From Limnoperna fortunei (Eukaryota > Mollusca > Bivalvia > Mytilida > Modiolidae): a DNA stretch of 64,000 nt. Shown one piece after another: positions 1 through 12,003 of the stretch. Positions within the stretch are counted from its first letter, which is position 1. Each line of letters begins with the position of its first letter. The notes below the pieces were generated by a model. It saw nothing but the letters and a program-made list of their open reading frames with translations. It was not told where the DNA came from and did no database searches. The DNA lies in contig OX104115.1 of the NCBI GenBank assembly GCA_944474755.1, positions 60,516,648-60,580,647 on the forward strand, given 5' to 3'. The translations under genes were made by a program, and so were the position numbers.

Positions 1-2214
1 AAGTTTAAATAGCCAGTTTATTGTAGATTATTATTATTTTCAGCCATAAACTTTATGACATTGCCATTGTGTTACTGGTCATGCACCTATTATGGCATGT
101 AAAATGTTGGTGCATGTTTTATTTTAATGAAATTAGTTTTGGCACTTTCATTAAAAGCGCCAAATTAATCAACATAGGCCTGAATTACGAAACATGTAAA
201 TTTCCTGCAAATATTTAGAGAATTTAAATGCATTATTTAAATGTTTTTAAAACCAATGTTATAATTGCATAAGTTCTTTTTCCCTTGGTACTGGAAACAA
301 ACAGCGAAGAGCAATATAACATACATGTATACAGGCAATTCAGAAATATTCTTGTTCATTGATTTCTTCATTTAATATCAGTATTAATATTATGTATTTA
401 CAAATTGTGCATTTCCAATCCATTAGTTAAATAATTTTATGCAATTCACTTAACATTTTGCAGCTTAAGATTTGCTTGAAAAATTGAAAAGTTCAAGAAG
501 AAATGGTATATTAGCATCAAAGTGTAATTTTCATTCTTGTAGGTTATTTCATAGCTGCTGTTATATTTTGTATCTGGTTGAATACATAACAACTTATAAA
601 TGATAATGTTTTGGTCAAGTTTTTTCTTAAGGTGTAAAATTCAGTTAATTGGTTTTGTCTGTGTACATGTAGTACTTTGCAAGCTGGACTTAGAATATGG
701 CATTTTTTGAAGAATCCGTAGGACTACATTTTGGTAGATGCAAATAAAATATTAAATGCTTTAAATAGTAAACAATATTTTCTTTCTATTTCAGGTCTAT
801 AAAAAGTAATGCTATAGAGAGTTTCAAAAGAAATTACCCAAAAAATTTAGGATAGCAATAGCAATATTTATAAATTTTTAAATGTACTTTAAATGACATT
901 CTCTGCTAATTATGTATAAGATATTTATTCTTTGCTTTTAATTGCAATAAATGTAGAGTTTAATGCTTTAATCCCATCAAAGTTTGTTCAAATCAAAATG
1001 TTTGCATTGTTATTCAATTTACTAACAATTTATTGCATAAAAACACAAGCTTCATTAAACTTTCCCATTCAAACTTGATTTTATTCTATAGGTCAAATGA
1101 TTATGGAAGTTAGCTTTGTAAGTCTAATTAATTATTATCCACACTTCAGTCATGTGTTCAATATTGCTGGCAAAAACAATAGATTTCTGTGCTGATTCCT
1201 GGCTTTACCTGTAAAACAATATACTTCTGTGTTGATCCCTGGCTTTTGCAGAAGTACCTCTATCACAATCTGTAAGAAAAAAATCACAGATCAACCAAGA
1301 TAGCAGCATCAACTTTTAATTTAGCCAAGCACTGTTACAGCTTTCCTTTTATATCAGACACCGTTAGCTATGCAGACTCAAGTGTTCTGTTTCCTTTTAT
1401 AATAAAATGCAAATAAGAGCATGTTATCTAACTATCTTTATACTTGATCTATGTAAAAATGAGATCAGAAATGTCCTGAAATGCTATAACACTGTATATA
1501 TCAATTCCTAATAGTGTCTTTTTGGTTCGACATGTAAATTGTGGATTTTATGAAAGAAATTTGCCATCCAGTAAAAAACTTGTATTATAATTGAAGATTA
1601 AAATCAAATGCAATGCAAGTTAATCTTAAAGTTGTGCAAACATCAAAGACTTCTATGCTGTGGAACTACCAATACTGAACAACCATATAATATTTAATTC
1701 TTGTACATGTATTCTGTTTTCAAATACATTATAAATCACAGTTTCACACTGTTCACATTCTAAGTTTATAGCAAACACAGCTCATGGAGGGATTGTGAGG
1801 CTGCCAGGGAAGAGCTGTGAGCACTACAGCATTCAGTATTACGGTAACAAAATTAGCCAAATTTCCTTCGTCCGGAGGTCGGAACAGTCACGAAAGTGAA
1901 TTTAAATATACAATAGAAGAGAAAAATATCTAAATGAAATAGTATAAATCTAAATATATAGTTTAACTTGACACAAATGTTTTGTAACATCTGACACACA
2001 CACACACAATCTGGCAAAAAAAAGTGTTGGACGGCCTAGGATTCTTGGACTATGTAGCATGTTGTCTTGACTTGTTGGAGTAGTTGTTGAGTGTCTTCAT
2101 CTTTAACAATACACTTTTAAAATTTCATTACACAATAGCAATTTACTGTTCCAAGCAATAATAGTTTAACAAAACTGTTGTAAAAATTAAGACATAGATT
2201 AATGCAAGCGGGCT

Positions 2215-2560
2215 CAAATAAGGTCTGACTATGTTCTTATTTGCATAGAGCCCAATTGCAAAAATCTATTTCGATTCTAATATGTCTAACAGTTGTTTTC
2301 AAATTTCGATGCAAATCTAAGAGGACACTTTCAATGGTTAAACTGTTTTTTGAAACTAATCAGATATATCTCAAAACAGTATGTTAAAGGAAATAAAATT
2401 AACATAAACATATATTCTCATCATTTTATTGAATATACGTACCTTATAAACAAAAATATTGAGAAATCTTAACGAAATTGCATTGTTCCAGTTTGAAAAT
2501 TTTCAGTTGAGCATAATATGACGTCAGAATTCCAATTGTGACTTCATATTAATTCTAATG
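2215..2560 (+). repeat. Dispersed repeat, copy 1 (inverted relative to 20455-20840)
   Basis: The stretch AAGGTCTGACTATGTTCTTA through GCATTGTTCCAGTTTGAAAA to about 2560 matches the reverse complement of 20455-20840 with moderate divergence. No coding capacity is seen. It looks like an old non-autonomous DNA element. Confidence 0.7.
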
Positions 2561-2869
2561 TAGAATTGTAAAAAAAAATAATGTATTGGGAGTATGTCTA
2601 ATCATACAAATCTCAGAATTCAGTCTAAAAATAATTGCATTATTAACAATAACGATAATTATGGATAACACATAACAAACTTGCATTTTTAAGTCAGTTT
2701 TTACATTTATACAAAACACAGAGCTTATGCATGTGCGAACTAAACTTAATGGAATTTTGACACGGCTTTGTTTACATTGCTAAAGCAGGACTTCATATTA
2801 GAATTTGTTACAAATAAATGACAATAATAGGGCATGTATGTAAAAATAATCACAGGTATTCTAACTAGT

Positions 2870-2960
2870 ACACTTGAATTTCGGCGATGAAAGTGTGTCA
2901 CTTTAATGGATGTTAATTTTGGTGAAACGCAATGTATTTTATTATTTATTAAACTGAAAA
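2870..2960 (+). repeat. Dispersed repeat fragment shared with 3868-3960
   Basis: Both copies share AATTTCGGCGATGAAAGTGT followed by a diverged 'taatttNgttgaaacgca' stretch and TTTATTATTTA. They lie in the same orientation about 1 kb apart. Their function is unknown. Confidence 0.65.
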
Positions 2961-3867
2961 TAAGACTTTTATATATATTTTCCAAGTACCTGTGAGTCAG
3001 TGTGAAAATAATCAGCGAAATGAAAGTAGAAGACAGTTCTTCATCAAGACCTAAAGAGCATGTCAGTTAAATTTATGCTTAATCCATTTTTTGAAGAATT
3101 AAATAGCATAAACTTACTGCGTTCACTGTACTTCACTAATTTAAACAACGTCAAATCGAGAAGTGTTTGCTAACACGCTGTTTAGAAATTTCTTGAAACA
3201 AAACAACCTTGACCTTGCGCGACCAATTCTATCATTGATAAAATGAGGTCGAATTGCAATTACTCGTACTTTACCATGGCCATGCACAGCGAAATTTTTT
3301 TTGTTAAGCACAGAAACAAATTTTGATTATCTCTTTAGATGTTTAAAGACAAAAATAAAACAATGTAATTACATTTTGTTTGGCATAAGCGGTATAAAAT
3401 GAAAATGAAAGTGGGGTGCAGGCTTTGCTTGAATTTAGGCAAGACAAATTTTCATTTTAGAGTTATAAAGAGAAGCCCAATTTGAAATACAATTGTTCCC
3501 AAATTATATGCAAAGAAAAGATTGTCTTTTCTACTTTTTCTAGGATACTGTCATTGAACACAGAAAGGTTGTAAGGGCCGACTCATCTTCTCGGGTTAAT
3601 CGGTCATTACACTTACAGTAACCGGTTTGTGTTTGTTCATGATATTGGTTCATGTGCCATAGTTAGATACAATCCTGGCTTTGCCGGTTGTCGATAGCGT
3701 ACGATTATATGGAATAAAAAATTTTTTTATCGAAAATAGATATTATTTATTTACTCATTTGTTTCATAAGTAAACTTGCAGACATAAATTACAATAATTT
3801 AATTTGCTTTGTAAGCTGAAATCTGATTGGTCAATTCAAATCGGGCAACCCATATTATACTAGTACA

Positions 3868-3960
3868 CCAGAATTTCGGCGATGAAAGTGTGTCGGTTAA
3901 ACGGACATTAATTTCGTTGAAACGCACTATATTCATGATATTTTATTATTTAGAAGTCAT
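3868..3960 (+). repeat. Dispersed repeat fragment shared with 2870-2960
   Basis: This is the second copy of the ATTTCGGCGATGAAAGTGTG repeat, in the same orientation as the copy about 1 kb upstream and diverged by scattered substitutions. Confidence 0.65.
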
Positions 3961-4190
3961 TTGGTTAGAGCAATAAATGCACGATATTTTGAAAGTAATT
4001 TAGCCTTGGGGTCATTGTTTACCTCGCTGAATGAAGGGAAATAGCCGAAATTCGAGTGTGTGACCATATAAGAAATAACTTGCGTGACCTATGACCTATT
4101 CTAACGCCGTTAAAATTCAAATAGTTCCACGACGTCATCGAGGCTTTTACCCCAAAAATTGATAAGATTTATAGTTAAAATTAAATTATA

Positions 4191-4327
4191 AGGAATATTT
4201 CAAATTTCTGAACAGATTATACGATATAATATGGTTTGGGTCTGTTTACACCAATCATAATGAGGCGTAAACAGACCAAACCATATTATATCGTATAAAC
4301 TGTTCAGAAATTTGAAGTATTTCTTAA
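4191..4327. repeat. Hairpin inverted repeat
   Basis: Arms of about 60 bp (left: TCTGAACAGATTATACGATA; right: the complementary TATCGTATAAACTGTTCAGA) are nearly perfect complements around a short loop centred near 4258. This is a palindromic MITE-like structure. Confidence 0.85.
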
Positions 4328-5010
4328 TTAAAATACAGGTGGGTGTCCGGTTATTGCAAAGATCTTATGATATTGTGAACAACCTAATTTTTGACATATT
4401 GTATACTACGTCAACCAAATACTATGTTGCGAAAAAAAATAAATTAAAAAAAAGAGCAATTAACATAGTTACATTTTCCCAGCTGTAAACTTAAGTGAAC
4501 AGATCATTATTGACTAGTGTTATTTGTCTTAGCCCCAGAATATTTTTCTACCTTCATACCTTTGTTTCTGGGTCAAAATAAGCTGAGATATAGGCCTAGG
4601 TGAATGCTACTTATACTGTAGTCTGGTAGATTTTTTGATATTCTTTATAATAATTTGTGCATTCTGTGATACAGTGTAAATAGCGAAAATTAGTACACTG
4701 CAAAAATTAGGACATTTACTGAATGTCTTTTTACCCAATTCTCCATAAAATTTAGATGTTTATGTTTATTGTTAAGTTCAGCCAACGAAAGTTGAGGGAC
4801 AATCACATTTTTGGGCAGTTCATTTATTCTGTTTGTTTGTTCATTCATCATTCCCATCAGGTTTACATTTGTGTTGTAGCATATATGACATCACATCACT
4901 GGAAACTGGGTACACAGTCACAACATGATGAAATCTGTTTACTGGTAAAATTCTGTAGGGCTGTGCCAAATATTTCACTATTCCGTTAACTAAGGAAAAG
5001 GGAGGGGGGT

Positions 5011-5158
5011 ATTTACCACTATGTCCCACTAAGTGGGCCATCAGTGTTAATTTTTTTTCCTTGATTTTTATAACTGGAACTGTGATTTACCACTATGTCC
5101 CACTAAGTGGGCCATCAGTGTTAATTATTTTTCCTTGATTTTTATAACTGGAACCTGT
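5011..5158 (+). repeat. 74-bp tandem duplication
   Basis: The unit starting ATTTACCACTATGTCCCACT occurs at 5011 and again at 5085, with an indel in the T run. It lies just upstream of the first recognised XPNPEP3 exon, in intron. Confidence 0.9.
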
Positions 5159-5238
5159 GAAGAAAAAAATGCATGAGCTTAAGTCTGATTACAAAATCAG
5201 TGTACTATGCTTAATTTAAATAATTGTCACTCTTTTAG

Positions 5239-5981
5239 GCAAAGTTTCCAAGTCAAGAGGTGACCATATTTTTGGTATTGCCCAGATACAACTGTCAAGA
5301 AGATGGTTTGGACAGCCAGCTGCTCAAACACACCCTCACCTCATCAAAGAAGGGGAGGTAACACCAGGAATTACGAAAGCAGAGTACCAAATGAGAAGAC
5401 AGAAACTAATAAGATTGGCTTTACAATCGCAAATCAACAAGAACCATATTGTAATAATTCCGTCAGCTACTAAACAATATATGACAAGTGTAATACCATA
5501 TCCATTCCATCAAAACACTGATTTTTTGTATTTGAGTGGATTCCTAGAACCTGACAGTTTATTAGTAATGCAGTTCAATAGTAAACAGACACCAAATACA
5601 GCACTGTTTGTACCTAAAAGAGATCTAAGCAAAGAGCTTTGGGATGGCCCTAGATCTGGAGTTGAAGGAGCCTTACAATTGACAGGTGTTGATAGTGCTT
5701 TTAACACAGATGAATTGGGAGACTTTTTACGTGGCTATTTATGTGATCATACTGGTTTTATACTTTGGTATGATGAGAAGAGTGTTTCCAGTCCAAATTT
5801 ACAGAATAGTAATCTAAAAGATTTTGTAATGGAAAACAAACATTCAAGAATTGAAAATGTCTCATCATTGGTTCAAGCTTTGAGAGTAATTAAATCACCA
5901 ACTGAAGTGGAATTGATGAGAAAAAGTTGTAAAATAACAGCCGAAGCCTTTACAGAAGTAATGAAATACTCGTATCCAGGG
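5239..5981 (+). CDS. XPNPEP3: XPNPEP3 exon A (N-terminal domain)
   Basis: The acceptor is TCTTTTAG|GC and the donor is CCAGG|GGTAAAT or CCAGGG|GTAAAT; the latter gives phase 0 into the next exon. The 743-nt exon starts with two bases that finish a split codon. It encodes the N-terminal domain and the start of the catalytic domain, ending in YSYPG. An in-frame Met at 5391 lies inside the domain and is unlikely to be the true start. Confidence 0.94.
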
Positions 5982-8900
5982 GTAAATATGATATTGAGTA
6001 AATATTGCATGTTTAAATTGTATACAAGTAACTCATAATAGTGTATAATAAAATCATGTCTAAAGTCTCAGGGTTCACCACAGGCTATTCAAGTGTGGTG
6101 CTCCTCCACTCGTGAATTTGTTTCCTCCACCCTTGAATTTTGAGCTCCATACTAAAGTTTGAATTTATTCCTAAAACAATGAAGTTTTTAAATACAAAAA
6201 TACATATATTGTGACTCATAGCAAAAACACAAGTGGGAAAACAAAAACAAAGACTGATAACACTATTATGAATAAATAAATGTCACTCTAAAATTTTTAT
6301 GAGTAAGGAAATGGATCATCGTCCGACTTGCACCACCCTTGTATTTTGAGCTGTGGTGATCCCTGAAGTCTGCAGCTTGTCTTTTTGAGGAAGAAATGTT
6401 ATACAAAATCTAAATTTATTGTACATTTGTAAGGTCAATAATATATTAATAGAAATGACTAGAACTTTAAGAATTTTTTTAACACTGCTAAGAGTAATCC
6501 TATAACTAGTCACTATGTGTTACATGAGTTTCTTATCATATCTCACATACTTGTATTTTAAATTGTCACTACATCACAGATTCAGTGGTTATGCCAGGTT
6601 TTAAAAATAAAATTAATATTTATTAAATTATTGTGTACCTGTACATTAAGTCTGCATGTAGATTTTTAGTGGAATAGGTTTATGTAATGGGTAACATTAT
6701 AACCTTGTTAATTTATATATTATAGGTCTGACAATATAAGTATCATAATTCAACATAAAACAATTTTGGATAAATTAAAATTACCATGAATGATATAATT
6801 CTGAAATATTTTTGTCAATGTTTAAAGTTTCAGTGTGTTAGTATAGTATTATAACTTCTTTTGTTTATTTTATTTTTAAAAAGGCATTTATTTCCTTTCA
6901 TAAGAATTATTTTCCTTTTTAGTTTTGTTGTGTTTCTTTCATAAATTTGTTGAATTGATTATTTGCAAATATGTGTTTTTAGGTCAATGAACATTACTTG
7001 TATGCAAAGATGGACTTTGAGTGCAGGACTAGAGATGCAGAGATTTTAGCTTATCCACCAGTAGTAGCTGGTATTTATTTTGTTATCCACCAGTAGTAGC
7101 TGGTATTTATTTTGTTATCCACCAGTAGTAGCTGGTATTTATTTTGTTATCCACCAGTAGTAGCTGGTATTTATTTTGTTATCCACCAGTAGTAGCTGGT
7201 ATTTATTTTGTTATCCACCAGTAGTAGCTGGTATTTATTTTGTTATCCACCAGTAGTAGCTGGTATTTATTTTGTTATCCACCAGTAGTAGCTGGTATTT
7301 ATTTTGTTATCCACCAGTAGTAGCTGGTATTTATTTTGTTATCCACCAGTAGTAGCTGGTATTTATTTTGTTTACATTTAATTAGATTTCTTACATGTTC
7401 ATTTCACTGAGTGAAAAAAGTTTGTATATATGTTAAAAATCTGTTTATTTATATTTGAGGATTTTTTTCATGTACTTTTTGTTAAACAAATCTACAGAAT
7501 TATAACCCTAGGGAAATATTGATTCATTTTGAGTTAAATTTACAAATTAAAGGCATAATAAAAATGATTAGAAATAAGAAATAATCCATGACAAGTAACA
7601 TGTATTTTATTGGTCAATATTACCTAAAATAAAATGAGTCATGCAGAGCATGCTGAACTTTATTGATGAATTAAGGTAATACTAAGGAAACCGTCAATAA
7701 AAGACAATCCACAATCAAAAGTCCAAGAAACTGACAAACTTGAGAACCAACAATAAAAAATGTAGCAACTACAGCAGTGGTCCTGCCTTGATAAAGGCAT
7801 TTCAAAATAAATGGTGGGTTAAACCAGGTTTTATGGCATGCCAAGCCTCTTGCTTCCATTGAGTTAGGTTTGCAAGTCAACTTCAACTGATTGCACTTAT
7901 TTTTTGCAGTTTGATAATGTGCACAAACTGCATAATAAAAGGTGATATGCTTGATTAAACATGTAGTCTGTAGTCTGTGTAATCAAAAACAACTGGTGTA
8001 TTTTAGGTGGAAATAGGGCAAACACAATTCATTATGTCAACAACAACCAGATAGTACAAGGCGGTCAAATGGTCCTAATGGATGCAGGTTGTGAATACCA
8101 TGGTTACGTGAGTGACATCACCAGAACTTGGCCGGTATCAGGTATATATACATACAGAAATAAAGGCAGATGTTGAAAACAGTTTGATTTAAAATTAAAA
8201 AAGCAGCTTTAATTCTGTTGGTTTCAATGGTATCCTAGCACACTGAATATCATTTTTAAGATGAATAATTCCCTATTTTCGGAATACAAGAGTTACTTCC
8301 CATTTGCAAGAGTTATCTTTCATAACAGCAGTTATCTAGTATTGAACAGATAGAGAAAAATCATGTTTTTATTTTTTTTAAATGATGTCTGGGGACTGAC
8401 TCTTCCAGTACAACTAAAAAAAAACTGCAGAATTAGTTTGCATATCATAATAAATTTTACCGGATGCCTTGCTATATGTGAATAAAAAAATATTGTAGAA
8501 AAACTACTTTTTACCCACAATAGGTATTATAAAGTACCTGCTCTAAAGAACAGATAACTCTGCAAATGGGAGATGAATCTTGTTTACCGCAAGTAGGGAA
8601 TTGCACTTATATAGACAACCCAGTTAAATAGATCTGTCATGAACAAAATAATATAAACAAAGTGGAACCAGTGTTCTGTCTCAGATGTATTTCTTTATTT
8701 TGTCAATCTTTCACCTTCCTTCAGGATTGTAAGTTTTACAATAACAGCCACAGACTCATGTTGAAAATTGGATTCGATTAAAGAAATGTTTTTTTTAAAT
8801 ATCCAAAATAAAAAAATATGAAATTTACATTGCAAGTGCTCAATGGCTGAAATATGTTCATTGCTTTCAACCAAATTTATATAAAAACTCAATCACTAGT

Positions 8901-11900
8901 TCCAATTGACGTATGGCTTTCATAAGAAAATGTTTACAAAATTCATTGGTATGTAAAATGCAATAAATCATGCAGCAGGCCTTATATAGGCATGATAATA
9001 TTAACTTGTCTAAATGGTCCTTCTGATATCTTTAAAATTTGGACTTTTGGATTTCTTTTTCTGTTTTCACTCAGGATAATATTATGAATTTGAACAGAAA
9101 GACATTAATATATTTATTGCACATGAAAATTCGAAATTGTTCACAGATTTTAAAAAATTTGACATTAGTAAACCCTGTACAACTAAAAATCTCAGTAGTA
9201 GACTTTATAAGTAAAACTTTATATCTGGAATATGTTCTAATTATGCAGCTGTGGCATAAGATAATAGGCTTGGATTAGGGTATGCGACCCATAGTTGCCA
9301 TTTAATTTTATTTTGCAACCAAGAAATACAGCTGTATTAAATCTGACAGTGCATTGCTAATTAATGATACAAACTAAATATATTGTTTTACTTTGAGTCA
9401 ATGTTAACAGTGTTGCTAATTAATGATATAAATTAAATATATTGTTTTACTTTGAGTTTTATTTTGAGTTTTAGCAAAAAAATGTTAGTTACTCAAATGT
9501 ATTTCCCTTGTTTGCCAAACATTACCGAGGTCTGCTCTATTGAAAAACAATGGACATCCAGGACACCAAATATGATCACATGGTCAATTGTGGTCTGGAT
9601 ACCTTAATTAATGAATAAAAATATGCTACCAGTATTCAGTTACAGTTATCAAGATTGAAATTGTCTAGTATTACTGTTACTGCAATTTATTACATTTTAT
9701 TCTAGGTAAATTTACTGATATTCAAAGATGTCTGTATGATATAGTGTTAAGGGTACAGAAACAGTGTATAGATGTGTGTGTACCAGGACAAAATATAAAT
9801 AAATTATATGTGTATATGTTAGCAGTGATGGGAAAGGAGTTACAGAATATAGGACTTATCTCAAAGAATTCCTCTAATTTAATTGAGGTGAGTTATGTAT
9901 TATAAGTTAGAGTTGTCCATAAAACATAAGATAATCGATTTGTTTTGGTTGTTGTTATGCTGTAAATGACCTTTCCTAACCCCTTTCTATGATTTTTCTT
10001 GAATAGCCCTTACTTAATTTAAATTTAGGGGAAATGTTAAATTGCATGATTGTCAGTGTAGACCAGTTAAACTCATAAAATTGTTTGGAATTAAATGATT
10101 GATTGATTGTTGTTTTATGTCCAGCAAGCAATATTTCAGCTATATTCAGGACGTGAAGAGTATTATAATTTCGTTATTAGTCGAATTAAAATGACAAATC
10201 TTTTATAATTTTCCCAATCTCTCAGCATTTTTATATTAAATGTACCATTGTAGCACATGATTCTTCTTTTAATGAAACTATTTTTAAACATCAATATGGT
10301 CCAGTGGTCAGGTGGTTAGTCACTTTGACTGTTGATTGCCTATCAGTATGAGAATCCTCTGCTGTCCATCTCTTTTTTTTTACTTTGATGTGAGCATGGG
10401 CCAAATAGGTGTTGGGAGTTCAGGGCTGACTTGTAGCAGGTTGTGCTTGACTCCAGACTTCATCGATAAGGACTGCAAATTTTCATAACAAATACTTGGG
10501 CTTTTTTAATGAATACTTAGGCTTTTTTCCACAATAAAACTGATATACCAGTAGCTGATATATATTTCTGAAAGTGGTGTAAAAGAACCTCAATGAAAAA
10601 CCTAACTTCAAGGTGCTTGTGTAAAATAAATACAGTAGTAATATGAGCATTTCAAATAATGCCTACATGTACAGTTAAGATAATGTTAGAATAAGACATT
10701 AAAGATTGAAGACAGCTGTTTGTATAGATTTTGTCGTTGAGGTCTGAAGCATTTTTCCAATATTAGGATGTAGCCATGAAAATTAATAAGACACATTAAT
10801 ATAAATATTAAATGTACAATTTATAAGATGTATTCTTTTGTATAGAGTAAATTTAATGTCATTATTTATTTTATTTTACATTTTTAGGAGACAAAATCTT
10901 TTTGTCCCCATCATGTAAGCCACTATCTAGGTATGGATGTGCATGACACACTGAATGTTTCCTGCTCCGAGAAATTACAACCAGGGATGGTAATTACAGT
11001 AGAGCCAGGTAAATGTATGACATTAACTAACTGGTTAACTTCTGTGGTTACAGTCAAACCAAGGTATAAAGTGAACTTTTGTGGTTACAGTCAAACCAAG
11101 GTATAAAGTGAACTTTTGGGGTTACAGTCAAACCTATGTATAAAATGAACTGTGTGGTTACAGTCAAACCAAGGTTTAAAGTCAATTTTTGTGGTTATAG
11201 TTAAACTAAGGTTTTGTGGTTACAGTCAAACTAAGACTTAATGTGAACTTTTGTGGTTACTGTCAAACATAGGTTTAAAGTGAACTTTTTTGGTTACAGT
11301 CATACCAAGGTTTAAAGTGAACTTTTGTGGTTACAGTCAAACCAAGGTTTAAAGTGAACTTTTGTGATTACAGTCAAACCAAGGTTTAAAGTGAACTTTT
11401 GTGGTTATAGTTAAACTAAGGTTTAAAGTGAACTTTTGTGGTTACAGTGAAACCAAGACTAAGGTTTAAAGTGAACTTTTGTGGTTACAGTCAAACCAAG
11501 GTTTTAAATGAACTTTTGTGGTTACAATCAAACCACGGTTTAAAGTGAACTTTTGTGGTTACACTACAGTCAAACAAAGGTTTAAATTACCTTAAATAAT
11601 TATTCAATAAAAACACAGCTTCACTTAATTTCTTACAGAATCTTGGAATATATATTGTTATATTCAGAGCTAGGTGTGAGTTAAAAATTTACTTTAGAAT
11701 CACATTACCACTAAGGACACTATATGACATTTTAGTAGTTAGTAAGAGAGACCATTAGATGGCTTTAAAAAGAAAACATTTTCCACCAATCCCAGTTGGC
11801 TTTAGGTCAGCCACTGAAAAACTTCATTATTTTTTTTAGGTCTTTACCTTCCAGCTAATAGAACAGATCTTCCAGCTGAATTCCGAGGATGTGGAATTCG

Positions 11901-12003
11901 TATTGAGGACAATATCTTAATCACTGGTTCCAAACCTGATGTGTTATCTTCTAATGTCCCAAAGGATGCAGATCATATAGAGAAAATAATGGCTAGCTCA
12001 TGA
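5239..12003 (+). CDS. XPNPEP3: Xaa-Pro aminopeptidase 3 (mitochondrial M24B peptidase), first exon not found
   Basis: This six-exon coding region encodes about 476 residues that align throughout with human XPNPEP3 as I recall it (507 residues). The family removes N-terminal residues preceding proline and acts in mitochondria. An aminopeptidase P N-terminal domain lies in the first large exon ([36 protein letters not shown]). An M24 pita-bread peptidase domain follows. Its five metal ligands are visible: Asp in MDAGCE, Asp in YVSDITRTW, His in [10 protein letters not shown], Glu in TVEPG and Glu in RIEDN. Exons are 5239-5981, 6983-7070, 8007-8141, 9706-9887, 10888-11008 and 11840-12003, and all splice phases agree. 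Exon 5239 opens in mid-codon (two bases complete a split codon), so an upstream exon with the start and mitochondrial presequence must exist; I could not identify it. The gene converges on PPAT. Confidence 0.95.
6983..7070 (+). CDS. XPNPEP3: XPNPEP3 exon B
   Basis: The acceptor is TTTTTAG|GTCAAT and the donor is GCTG|GTATTT. The product reads [20 protein letters not shown], then [10 protein letters not shown], a conserved M24B stretch. The last 20 bases and the donor form the first unit of a 32-bp minisatellite that continues into the intron. Confidence 0.93.
7051..7370 (+). repeat. 32-bp minisatellite, ten copies, overlapping an exon and its splice donor
   Basis: There are ten head-to-tail units of 32 bp with no mismatch that I can see, totalling 320 bp. 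Unit 1 comprises the last 20 coding bases of an XPNPEP3 exon (LAYPPVVAG) and the first 12 intron bases. Each later unit therefore carries the same exon-end/GTATTT donor context. Confidence 0.97.
8007..8141 (+). CDS. XPNPEP3: XPNPEP3 exon C (first two metal ligands)
   Basis: The acceptor is TATTTTAG|GTGGAA and the donor is GTATCAG|GTATAT. The exon encodes [19 protein letters not shown], then [20 protein letters not shown] and TWPVSG. It contains the two metal-binding aspartates of the M24 active site. It starts and ends in phase 1. Confidence 0.95.
9274..9608. mobile_element. Non-autonomous MITE, copy 1 (TTAA-type ends)
   Basis: The ends TTAGGGTATGCGACCCATAG and TGGTCTGGATACCTTAA are diverged terminal inverted repeats. 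The interior matches 31184-31461, and the shared segment CACCAAATATGATCAC is clear. It lies in an XPNPEP3 intron. A TTAA-flanked layout suggests a piggyBac-like origin; this is inference. Confidence 0.65.
9706..9887 (+). CDS. XPNPEP3: XPNPEP3 exon D
   Basis: The acceptor is TTCTAG|GTAAAT and the donor is ATTGAG|GTGAGT. The exon encodes [20 protein letters not shown] followed by [20 protein letters not shown]. This corresponds to the helical segment between the aspartate and histidine ligands in human XPNPEP3. Confidence 0.92.
10098..10152 (-). repeat. Fragment of a SINE tail (family B)
   Basis: GATTGATTGTTGTTTTATGT followed by CCAGCAAGCAATATTTCAGC is the reverse complement of the tail seen at 13745-13810 ('gaaatactgctcgctggacg' then 'aatcaatcaatcaat'). 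Confidence 0.6.
10300..10490 (+). repeat. Degenerate tRNA-derived SINE copy
   Basis: GGTCAGGTGGTTAGTCACTT resembles a tRNA box A region. It is followed by diverged body sequence including CTCCAGACTTCATCGATAAG, comparable to the SINE body elsewhere ('gactccaa...gacaaggattg'). The copy is old. Confidence 0.45.
10888..11008 (+). CDS. XPNPEP3: XPNPEP3 exon E (His and Glu ligands)
   Basis: The acceptor is TTTTTAG|GAGACA and the donor is GAGCCAG|GTAAAT. It encodes [20 protein letters not shown], then [20 protein letters not shown] plus one base of a glycine codon. It carries the catalytic HHVSHYLG histidines and the first glutamate ligand. Confidence 0.95.
11035..11590 (+). repeat. Degenerate 37-bp tandem array in an XPNPEP3 intron
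   Basis: About 14 imperfect units follow the pattern GTGGTTACAGTCAAACCAAG then GTTTAAAGTGAACTTTT. Some units are shortened. The array starts 27 bp after the donor of the exon ending at 11008. Confidence 0.93.
11840..12003 (+). CDS. XPNPEP3: XPNPEP3 terminal coding exon
   Basis: The acceptor is TTTTTTAG|GTCTTT. The exon encodes [20 protein letters not shown], then [20 protein letters not shown] and [14 protein letters not shown], followed by TGA at 12001-12003. It holds the last metal-binding glutamate in RIEDN. The 3' UTR continues downstream; I could not fix its poly(A) site. Confidence 0.95.

Larger units (their letters stand above)
1..5238. other. AT-rich upstream flank or XPNPEP3 intron 1, no coding exon recognised
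   Basis: Open frames here are short and show no protein family. The missing XPNPEP3 first exon may lie here but no ATG-plus-donor pair with the needed phase was convincing. Recognisable content is repeats: a copy at about 2215-2560 that recurs inverted at about 20455-20840, paired copies at about 2870-2960 and 3868-3960, a hairpin at 4191-4327 and a 74-bp tandem duplication at 5011-5158. Confidence 0.6.

Noticed and set aside
7051..7370. CRISPR-like array
   Set aside because: Units are contiguous with no spacers, in a eukaryotic intron. It is a minisatellite.
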